Source of the DNA: JBKPNX01 sp046732855
GTDB lineage: Bacteria; Pseudomonadota; Alphaproteobacteria; Geminicoccales; Geminicoccaceae
DNA length: 6,187 nucleotides
Direction: 5' to 3'
NCBI GenBank assembly: GCA_046732855.1
Contig: JBKPNX010000214.1
Span: 1 to 6,187 of the forward strand
Shown: piece by piece, positions 1 to 5,100 of the stretch
Layout of the letters: each line of letters begins with the position of its first letter
Position numbering within the stretch: the first letter of the stretch is position 1
Position numbers and translations under genes: made by a program
Notes under the pieces: generated by a model
The model's input: the letters and a program-made list of their open reading frames with translations, nothing else
The model's database searches: none
Told to the model about the DNA's origin: nothing

Positions 1-405
1 TTTGGCGAACCGGGCGCCCATGCCGTGGTACTCCGCGAGGCGGTCGCGCAGCCCGTCGAGCCCTTCGGTGACGGTCTCCTCGGGGAAGCCGGCGAGGGGC
101 TCTGCGCCGGTGTCGACCTTGATGCCGGGAACGATGCCCCGGCTCGACAGGACCTCCGCGAGCGGCTTGCCGCCGGAACTCTTCTGCCGGATCGTCTCGT
201 CGTACAGGATGGCGCCGCTGATGAACTCGGCCGCGCCCGGCGTGGTGAACAGCATTTCCCGGTACGCGCGCCGGCTCTGCTCGGTGGACTGGATCCCCAA
301 GGCATCCAATCGCCTGGTCAAGGTGGCGACGCTCTCGTCGGCAGCAAGAATGCCCTTACCGTCAGCGACGAGCGTCGCCGCGATGGTCCCCAGATCCTCG
401 CTCAT
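1..405 (-). CDS. Class I fructose-bisphosphate aldolase, N-terminal 135 residues (3' end beyond window)
   Basis: Cleaves fructose 1,6-bisphosphate to dihydroxyacetone phosphate and glyceraldehyde 3-phosphate (or the reverse) in the cytoplasm, by Schiff-base chemistry. The translation begins MSEDLGTIAATLVADGKGIL and carries the family hallmark GKGILAADES at residues 16-25; D23 corresponds to the catalytic Asp33 of animal aldolases. The RRAYREMLFTTPG block (45-57) and GIKVDTG (94-100, with the phosphate-region Lys at 96) also match, and the fragment stops at ARFAK, just before the conserved Trp-Arg of the family. The Schiff-base lysine lies outside the window. The ATG at 405 is preceded by a purine-rich AAAAGG and GCAGG. 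It lies 43 bases after the HlyD stop on the same strand, with no obvious terminator between them, so it may be the last gene of that operon. Oddity: the position equivalent to animal Lys41 is Arg31. Family assignment is very secure; metabolic direction is inference. Confidence 0.95.
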   Translation of the reverse strand, partial: MSEDLGTIAATLVADGKGILAADESVATLTRRLDALGIQSTEQSRRAYREMLFTTPGAAEFISGAILYDETIRQKSSGGKPLAEVLSSRGIVPGIKVDTGAEPLAGFPEETVTEGLDGLRDRLAEYHGMGARFAK

Positions 406-448
406 CCTGCGCAGCCTTTTATGTGTCGACTCGGTCGTATCAGTCGCC

Positions 449-1603
449 TCAGTGACCTTCGGTGAACACGTAGTTCATCCAGCTCTTCATTCTGAGCAGG
501 ATGCGGCGGATCACAGCGAAATGGTGCCAATGCTCGGTGTATACGGCAACCTGTCCCGACGAGCCGGCTGGCAGCTGATACATGGATAGATCCTCGGCTA
601 TCTTGATCTGCGCGAGGGCGCGGCCAGGCTCCTGCCGGCTCTCGGGGTCGATCAATGTTCCCGTGGGCTGGAGCTGCCCCTCCACGATGGCGTCCATGAT
701 CCCCGCCACCTCGCCCTTGAACACGCGGCCGGGAATCGCGTCGAACGCGACCTCCGCCTCGTCGCCTGCACGGACGCGCTGCAGGCCATTCTGCTGGAAC
801 GCCGCCGCAAAGATGTTGTCCTCGCTGTGGATGAAGACCATGACCGGACGCAGCGGCATGGGGACCGCGATCATGCCCGGCCGTAGGAACAACTGCGTCA
901 CGTAGCCGTCGGTGGGTGCTGTCACGGTGGTCTCTTCCAAATCGTATTCGGCGTCGCGTAGCTCGGCCTGCAGCCGCGCGACCGTGGTGTTGACCCCATC
1001 GATTTGGGACTCATAGGCAAGTCGCGCCTGCTCGGCGCTGGCCTGCGCACTCAGCAAGGCCCCCTCGCTCGCCAGGTAGACGCCCCGTTGGTTCTCGACC
1101 TGGATTTCCGGGAAGGGCAGAGCCCGGCCAGCCTCGCGAGCATTCGCATTGCCCCGCTCGTAGCGGTCGAAGGACTGTTTCGCCCGATCGCGCGAGGCTG
1201 TGGCCTCGTTGACGTTAGCGAGCGCGACGTCCAGCGCGGCCTTGAGCTGATGCACGTTCTGCTCGGCCTCGGCCAGCGCCGCGCGCTTCTGCTCGACCAC
1301 GTACTGATAGTGGCGGGGGTCGATGCGGAACAGCACGTCTCCCTTCTTCAAGGGGAGGTTGGGCTTCACCGGGACATCGATCACTTCGCCCCGCACCACG
1401 GGCACGATGGGGGTAGTGTAGAAATACAGGCGCGCCTGCCGGGTAAAGGGATGATTGTAGTTCATGATGAGGAGAATCAGGGCGATCAGAATGATGCCGC
1501 CGAGCGCGGCGGTCGGGATGGACCATTTGTTGACCGGGATCTTAAAGATTTTGAAAATCGCATAGCAGATCGCCGTGTAGGTGAGAATCATCAGGAGTTC
1601 CAT
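449..1603 (-). CDS. yiaV: HlyD-family membrane fusion protein, YiaV-like
   Basis: A 384-aa inner-membrane-anchored periplasmic adaptor that resembles E. coli YiaV along its whole length by recall. Two hydrophobic segments lie at the N-terminus (about residues 4-20 and 32-49), separated by KIPVNKW and followed by MNYNHPFT. Next come a first lipoyl half (about 65-100, with LPLKKGDVLFRIDP), a long coiled-coil hairpin (about 100-220, rich in Ala, Glu and Gln), a second lipoyl half (about 222-260, TVTAPTDGYVTQLFLRPG), a beta-barrel part, and a conserved basic tail (RRILLRMKSWMNYVF, 366-380). Proteins of this type bridge an inner-membrane partner to the periplasm or outer membrane; the substrate is unknown. 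The start ATG overlaps the TGA of the DUF3302 gene (TGATG) and has GGAGG (cctcc at 1611-1615 on the plus strand) seven bases upstream, indicating translational coupling. A second ATG at codon 5 is less well placed. Transport role is family knowledge; partner identity is inference from adjacency. Confidence 0.93.
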   Translation of the reverse strand: MELLMILTYTAICYAIFKIFKIPVNKWSIPTAALGGIILIALILLIMNYNHPFTRQARLYFYTTPIVPVVRGEVIDVPVKPNLPLKKGDVLFRIDPRHYQYVVEQKRAALAEAEQNVHQLKAALDVALANVNEATASRDRAKQSFDRYERGNANAREAGRALPFPEIQVENQRGVYLASEGALLSAQASAEQARLAYESQIDGVNTTVARLQAELRDAEYDLEETTVTAPTDGYVTQLFLRPGMIAVPMPLRPVMVFIHSEDNIFAAAFQQNGLQRVRAGDEAEVAFDAIPGRVFKGEVAGIMDAIVEGQLQPTGTLIDPESRQEPGRALAQIKIAEDLSMYQLPAGSSGQVAVYTEHWHHFAVIRRILLRMKSWMNYVFTEGH

Positions 1604-1977
1604 CAGTCGGCCTCCGGCAGGGCGACTTCTTGTGGTCTACTTCGATTTCCATCACCTCGGGATTGCTCGAGGTGCGCCACGCGTTCCTCAAGCCGGGCAA
1701 TTTCAAGTGACAGCCGGTCCAGGCTCTCCGGTGCCCCACGTTCGGCAAAGCCCCAGCCGCGATCGGGCCGGTACGTCATCGCCCAGATCCAGAGGAACGG
1801 CCAGATGGCGTGCAGCGTGAATAAGCTGACCCAGCCGGCGACGTGGATCGCATCCTGATGCGGATGGTCCCGATGCCTGGCGATTTCGTAGGGCACATCG
1901 TGGATCGCGATGATGGCATAGAACAACGTGATCACCACGAAGAACAGAATTGCGAGAGCGACATAGTCGAGGAACAA
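1603..1977 (-). CDS. yiaW: DUF3302 inner-membrane protein, YiaW-like (TTG start)
   Basis: A 124-aa membrane protein closely resembling E. coli YiaW. From the TTG it reads (M)FLDYVALAI, has two hydrophobic segments (about residues 5-25 and 44-67), the signature HDVPYEIARHRDHPH followed by AIHVAGWVSLFTLHAIWPFL, then YRPDRGWG, and a short charged coiled coil (about 84-105). No enzymatic function is known; the family is nearly always found beside a YiaV-type HlyD protein and is probably its membrane partner. I chose TTG at 1977 because a perfect AGGAGG (plus-strand 1985-1990) sits seven bases upstream and the protein then starts exactly where YiaW starts. The frame stays open to an ATG at 2133, but that would add 52 polar, Pro/Arg-rich residues before a membrane segment, place the Shine-Dalgarno inside the gene, and match nothing I know. 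The last codon overlaps the start of the HlyD gene. Family assignment is secure; start is strong inference. Confidence 0.93.
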   Translation of the reverse strand: MFLDYVALAILFFVVITLFYAIIAIHDVPYEIARHRDHPHQDAIHVAGWVSLFTLHAIWPFLWIWAMTYRPDRGWGFAERGAPESLDRLSLEIARLEERVAHLEQSRGDGNRSRPQEVALPEAD

Positions 1978-2160
1978 TTTGACACCTCCTGCTGGCTGGT
2001 CCGCCGTACAGTGCTCCTGCGGCCGTGGCGCGGACCTCGCGCCGGTGCCGGATACCCGCTCGCGCACGAGGAGCGGGTCTTCTGCGCAGCCGATGCCCTG
2101 CTTCACGCAGGGCTCGTCGGCGGAGAGCGCCATGATGGGGCGGACTGATGCGATGGTCTG
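1978..2160 (-). other. Intercistronic gap with three consecutive perfect stem-loops
   Basis: This 183-base stretch lies between the adaptor stop and the DUF3302 start. In minus-strand order it holds GCCCTGC/GCAGGGC (7 bp, 5-base loop, 2095-2113), ACCCGCTC/GAGCGGGT (8 bp, 9-base loop, 2054-2078) and GGCGCG/CGCGCC (6 bp, 5-base loop, 2027-2043), then the AGGAGG of the next gene. None is followed by a T run, so they do not look like intrinsic terminators. An open frame crosses the region (from an ATG at 2133) but gives an unrecognised composition and fuses into DUF3302. No RND transporter remnant is recognisable. The stems could be mRNA processing or stabilising structures, or chance in GC-rich DNA. 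Confidence 0.45.
1985..1990 (-). promoter_or_regulatory. Ribosome binding site deciding the TTG start of the DUF3302 gene
   Basis: On the minus strand AGGAGG is followed by seven bases (TGTCAAA) and then TTG. This is a full-consensus Shine-Dalgarno at optimal distance, and no ATG or GTG start in the right frame lies at that distance. A strong site compensating for a weak TTG codon is a common pattern and supports the shorter 124-aa protein. Confidence 0.8.
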
Positions 2161-3304
2161 TCATGGCCCGGTAGACCCGGAACGCGGCTGCAGAGCGGTC
2201 TGGCCGGCCGGGCGTGCTGGCGGCCCCTCGCTCACCGCAACCGCCATGTCGGGTCGCACCTTCTGGATGCCATCTACGATCACCTGTCGCCGGTCTCGAG
2301 CCCCGTCTGCACCACGACCTCGGCACCCTCGTCAGCGCCCAGCGTGACGCGTCTAGCCTCCACCTTGTTGTCGCCGTTGACCACCAGAACATAGGGACCG
2401 ACTTGGTCGAGCTGGACCGACCCCTGCGACACCGCGAGCACCCTCTCCGGCTCGCCGCGCTCGACCCGGACGCGGGCGAATTGGCCACTCACCAGGACGC
2501 GGTCGGGGTTGGGCAGCTCGGCACGCACCGTCACTGTGTCGGTGCCGGGATCGATCCGGTTGTCGAGGAAGTTCAGCTTGCCTGGGTGCTCGTAGAGCTT
2601 GTCCGGCAAGGTGACTCTGACCACCGGCTCGCCGCGTTCACCCCGATGCGCCTGGAGCTGCCGCTGACTCACCGGAAAAGTTACTAGATCGGATCCTGGC
2701 TCACGATTGTCGCGAGCACAACGCTGTGCGGGCGGACCAGGCTACCGACGCTGAGCGCGCGGCTGATGCGGCCGGCGATCGGCGCGCGAATTTCGGTGTA
2801 GCCAAGACGAATCTGCGCTTGGTCGATCGCCGCCTGCGTCTCGAGGATTTTCGCCGCAGCGATCTGATCGGCGGCGCGCCGCGCGTCCACTTCCGCCCGC
2901 GGCATATTCCTCTTCTTGACCAGCTCTTCGCCGCGCTTCAGTTGTGCCGTAGTTTTGGCCCTATTCGCCTCGGCGCTCGCCAGCTCGGCCCGGCGTTGCT
3001 CCACCACCGCCTGGTAGGACCCCTTTTCGATGACGAACAGGAGGTCGCCGGTGTCAACATCGGCTCCCTCCTCGAACAGCCGTTGCTCGAGCAATCCAGT
3101 CACGCGGGCGCGCAGCTGGACCTCGTCGACTGCGACCACGCGTCCGTTGAAGTCGAAGCCCGGCGTGACTTCAGTGGGCTGCACGTCGATCACCGTGACC
3201 GCCGGTAGCGGCGCGGACACCGCAGTGGCCGGGGTCTCGGCTGCCTGATCGCAGGCGGTGAGCGGCGCTATAAAGAGCAGCGCAGCCAAAAGCATCAGAA
3301 GCAT
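2161..3304 (-). pseudogene. RND-type efflux periplasmic adaptor lipoprotein (AcrA/MexA family), two frameshifts
   Basis: As sequenced, the first frame stops after 206 codons at TIVSQDPI. Restoring one base near 2685 gives TIVSQDPI-Y-VTFPVSQRQL, a continuous family motif, and the second frame runs to LETGDR at about 2283. Restoring one G there gives GDRVIVDGIQKVRPDMAVAV and a tail ending at TGA 2163-2161. The repaired protein is about 381 aa, normal for the family. It shows a signal peptide with lipobox LTAC (Cys18), a first lipoyl half (about 65-97), an alpha-hairpin (about 98-166), a second lipoyl half with RAPIAGRIS (173-181), and a beta-barrel and membrane-proximal part. Adaptors of this type couple an RND pump to an outer-membrane channel, but no pump gene is adjacent. 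I chose ATG 3304 because AGAAGGA lies nine bases upstream and the signal peptide then has normal length; an in-frame ATG at 3379 lacks a site. It may be a true pseudogene or carry sequencing indels. Confidence 0.88.
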
Positions 3305-3517
3305 GCGGCCGGTTCCTTCTGGCCAAACCAGGAAGTCATCCCTGCGTTTCAGTCTGGGTTCACATAGCGCGCCAGCCATTCGAACGAGCTCGAGCGACCA
3401 AGCAACGCACGTCCTTCACCGACTCGGTGAGAAGCCATATCCCGTTCGCGCATCTGGGGGGTAAGCGGGCAGTTCGAGGTGCTCCGTTGCGTATTCGCTA
3501 CTCTCGCTTCGGCTTCG
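3305..3517 (-). promoter_or_regulatory. Upstream region of the adaptor gene with a 15-base palindrome
   Basis: This gap between the DUF4410 stop and the adaptor start holds a perfect inverted repeat TCACCGA-C-TCGGTGA at 3416-3430, 112 bases upstream of the adaptor ATG. Its size and symmetry suit a dimeric repressor site such as those of TetR- or MarR-type efflux regulators, but no regulator gene is present in the window. I could not identify convincing -35 and -10 boxes. No terminator hairpin with a T run follows the DUF4410 gene, so read-through into the adaptor is possible. The operator role is inference. Confidence 0.35.
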
Positions 3518-4222
3518 CTAAATCCAGTCCTGCTCCTCGGCTGCCGTCTTGAGTTGCGCCGCGATCTCGTCCGCGGTCCGCTTGGCGGCGCCTTGGATGG
3601 TGTCCGAGCCGGTCACTTCGCCGGTCCCCTTCACCACGCCACCGACCACCAGCCCGATCGGGTTGGCCGTCGCTGCGACCACCGCGAGCGGCACGACCAT
3701 ACCGGGCAGCTTGCCGCCTCCGGATTTGATCTCGCCGCGGCCGAGCGGGCGCAGACCCTGCGCCGTCATCTGGTAGGCTTCGACAGCGGTGTTCAGCTCG
3801 GCGGCGCCGGCGCCAAAGCCGACCAGCACGCGCTGGGTGGCGCTGCCCTCGTCGACCGAGACGAAATAACCCCGCAGCACGATGTCGTTCGCGCGCGGCG
3901 CCGGCTGCCCCGCGGCTGCCACGGCCGGCAGGCCCATGCCGCGCAGATCCGCCACCAGCTCCTTCGCGACCTGAGCGCCGAGCTTGCGGCCGAGCGCGAC
4001 CTGTTGCGGCGCGGGCGTTCTGGCGCCGGCCATCTGCGCGGCAAACGCCGATTCGGGCGGAACGTCCGCAGGGTCCGCCGTGAAGTCGTAGACGATGATG
4101 CGATCGGGCCGGGCGAGCTTCGCGCCCTCGTAACGCTCGCGCTCCGTCACCTCGGTCGACGCGCAGCCCGCCACGACCACGAAAGCCAACGACCACGCTG
4201 CGGCACGGCTGAGCGGCTTCAT
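3518..4222 (-). CDS. DUF4410 domain-containing lipoprotein
   Basis: A 234-aa predicted lipoprotein. Residues 1-19 (MKPLSRAAAW onward) form a basic n-region and hydrophobic core ending in the lipobox VAGC with Cys20 as the lipidated residue. The mature part has RPDRIIVYDFTADPADVPP (about 39-57), a LGRKLGAQVAKELVADL helix, a strand reading IVLRGYFVSVDEGSATQRVLVGFGAGAAEL, and a glycine-rich end (NPIGLVVGGVVKGTG, then a helix rich in Ala and Lys). This order is typical of DUF4410 proteins, whose function is unknown; lipidation places it at the outer membrane or periplasmic face. The ATG has GGGAGG about six bases upstream, a strong site. It is the first minus-strand gene of the window, with a 305-base divergent region upstream and 213 bases before the adaptor gene. 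An efflux-related role would be guesswork from the neighbourhood. Confidence 0.88.
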   Translation of the reverse strand: MKPLSRAAAWSLAFVVVAGCASTEVTERERYEGAKLARPDRIIVYDFTADPADVPPESAFAAQMAGARTPAPQQVALGRKLGAQVAKELVADLRGMGLPAVAAAGQPAPRANDIVLRGYFVSVDEGSATQRVLVGFGAGAAELNTAVEAYQMTAQGLRPLGRGEIKSGGGKLPGMVVPLAVVAATANPIGLVVGGVVKGTGEVTGSDTIQGAAKRTADEIAAQLKTAAEEQDWI

Positions 4223-4293
4223 GGCAACCTCCCATCGAGCACGGTCCTCCCCCCAGAGGGGGTAACATAGTGGGGGCCCTGTTCCTGCACCAG

Positions 4294-4321
4294 CGGCCCA
4301 TCCCGATAGAATGATGGGCCG
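4294..4321. repeat. Perfect inverted repeat, 9-bp arms with a 10-base loop
   Basis: The left arm CGGCCCATC (4294-4302) is the exact reverse complement of GATGGGCCG (4313-4321), around an A/T-richer loop (4303-4312). There is no T run on either side, and both flanking genes point away from it, so a terminator is unlikely. It would fall about 72 bases upstream of the DUF4410 ATG, so it could be an operator or a leader stem-loop in that mRNA. Confidence 0.5.
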
Positions 4322-4461
4322 AGTGGCTAATCCGGACAGCGCAGAATCGCTCAGTTGATGAGTGAGTTAGAGGCCCGTCCGACGGGTCAACCTGGGCCCA
4401 AGGCGACTGCTTGGCGCAGCCGGAACCCGACCGGGCTTTGACCGAGCGTTTTGGGGCGGCC

Positions 4462-4488
4462 TTGACCAGGTTGTCTGTCCGTCATAGT
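4462..4488 (+). promoter_or_regulatory. Candidate sigma-70-like promoter for the 143-aa gene
   Basis: TTGACC at 4462-4467 matches five of six -35 positions, and CATAGT at 4483-4488 matches four of six -10 positions, with a 15-base spacer, shorter than ideal. Transcription would start near 4495 and give a leader of about 33 bases to the GTG at 4528. A second TTGACC lies 24 bases further upstream. This is a weak prediction in GC-rich DNA. Confidence 0.25.
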
Positions 4489-4527
4489 GCCGTCGGGATA
4501 AGGGTCAGAACAGGGGGAGTCATCGCC

Positions 4528-4959
4528 GTGGCAGAAGGCTTGGTCACGCCTGATCAGCTCAGGCGAATCACCGAAGAGAAGGACATGGAGAAGGCGCGGG
4601 AAGCGCTCGAGAAGAAGCGCAAGGTCGATGACGAGCACCAGCAGCTCCGCGATGCGTTCATGTCGCGCGAGATCCATCCCGAGGTGTTCGAGCGCGTCTC
4701 CAAAGTGGTCCGGGCGGCCGCCGAGGGGGGCGAACGGGAGGTGCTTGCGCTGCGTTTCCCGAGCAAGTACTGCACCGATGGCGGCCGGGCGATCAACAGC
4801 TTCGAGTCCGAGTGGCCGCAGACCCTGACCGGCTTCGCGAAGCGGGCGTACGAGTTCTGGCAGAAGGAGCTCGAGCCGCAGGGCTACAAGGTGCGCGCCC
4901 AGATTATGGACTTCCCGGGCGGCATGCCGGGCGACGTCGGGATTTTCCTGAGGTGGTGA
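4528..4959 (+). CDS. Conserved-looking hypothetical protein, 143 aa
   Basis: I do not recognise a characterised family. From GTG 4528 the protein reads MAEGLVTPDQLRRITEEKDM. Residues about 11-45 are a highly charged helix, probably a coiled coil (many Glu, Lys and Arg), followed by a compact domain from about 50: PEVFERVSKVVRAAAEGGER, a strand EVLALRFPSKYCTDGGRAIN (71-90), a helix around TGFAKRAYEFWQKELEPQGY (101-120), and KVRAQIMDFPGGMPGDVGIF near the end. It has no signal peptide or membrane segment, so it is probably cytoplasmic. The start was chosen because GGGGGAG lies eight bases before the GTG; the frame is open further back to TTG 4411, but that part lacks a site and looks non-coding. 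The next clear gene on the strand is the DUF3141 gene, 141 bases downstream, so co-transcription is possible. Frame and codon bias support a real gene; function is unknown. Confidence 0.75.
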   Translation: MAEGLVTPDQLRRITEEKDMEKAREALEKKRKVDDEHQQLRDAFMSREIHPEVFERVSKVVRAAAEGGEREVLALRFPSKYCTDGGRAINSFESEWPQTLTGFAKRAYEFWQKELEPQGYKVRAQIMDFPGGMPGDVGIFLRW

Positions 4960-4978
4960 ATCTGGATGGCCCGGTGAC

Positions 4979-5059
4979 ATGGAGCCGCATGACTTGCTCG
5001 ATGGTCAGGTTTATGCTGCAATGCAGCAAGAGACCGCGACCAAGGTTGGGGCGTACTGA
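4979..5059 (+). CDS. Possible 26-codon small ORF between the 143-aa gene and DUF3141 gene
   Basis: ATG at 4979 opens a short frame, MEPHDLLDGQVYAAMQQETA followed by TKVGAY and TGA. It starts 19 bases after the upstream stop and has only a weak upstream site (GGTGA immediately before the start). The peptide is soluble and polar and matches nothing I know. A 15-base palindrome (5014-5028) lies within it, which may mean the region is regulatory rather than coding. Reported because it fills most of the gap; probably not a gene. Confidence 0.2.
   Translation: MEPHDLLDGQVYAAMQQETATKVGAY
5014..5028. repeat. 15-base palindrome upstream of the DUF3141 gene
   Basis: TGCTGCA (5014-5020) and TGCAGCA (5022-5028) are exact reverse complements around one central base. 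It lies 73 bases upstream of ATG 5101. It could be a regulator site for the DUF3141 gene or chance; its sequence is unlike the palindrome upstream of the adaptor gene. Confidence 0.3.
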
Positions 5060-5100
5060 GCAACTCTCAGCGCTGCCGGCAAGCGTGCCATGGGGGACGT

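Larger units (their letters stand above)
4223..4527. other. Divergent intergenic region between the DUF4410 gene and the 143-aa gene
   Basis: This 305-base stretch separates divergently transcribed genes and should hold both promoters. I see CCCCC-AGA-GGGGG at 4250-4262, a 9-bp inverted repeat at 4294-4321, a 6-bp palindrome CCCGTC-C-GACGGG at 4374-4386, and TTGACC repeated 24 bases apart at 4438 and 4462 on the plus strand, with a further TTGACC on the minus strand at 4390-4385. Reading frames here are short or have no start with a ribosome site; the open frame running in from TTG 4411 is better explained as upstream of the GTG at 4528. No RNA gene is recognised. Confidence 0.5.

Noticed and set aside
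1004..1858. Long plus-strand open frame opposite the HlyD and DUF3302 genes
   Set aside because: It lies antisense to two clearly recognised genes and its product has no family features; long antisense frames are common in GC-rich DNA.
1978..2133. N-terminal extension of the DUF3302 gene to the ATG at 2133
   Set aside because: The extra 52 residues are polar and unrecognised, and a perfect AGGAGG points to the TTG at 1977 where family homology begins.
3385..3398. Exact 14-base repeat CGAGCTCGAGCGAC shared with 5161-5174
   Set aside because: Self-complementary, low-complexity GC-rich sequence; one copy is within the DUF3141 coding region, so a shared regulatory site is not supported.
3349..3453. 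Minus-strand 34-codon ORF (MRERDMASHRVGEG...) upstream of the adaptor gene
   Set aside because: No ribosome binding site, no recognisable sequence, and it overlaps the candidate operator and adaptor leader.
3488..3517. Possible terminator after the DUF4410 gene (repeated TTCGCTA and CTTCGG)
   Set aside because: The repeats are direct or mirror, not inverted; no stable stem or T run is seen.
3479..4270. Plus-strand 263-codon open frame opposite the DUF4410 gene
   Set aside because: His/Arg/Gly-rich product typical of antisense frames; the minus strand has a lipobox, strong ribosome site and family match.
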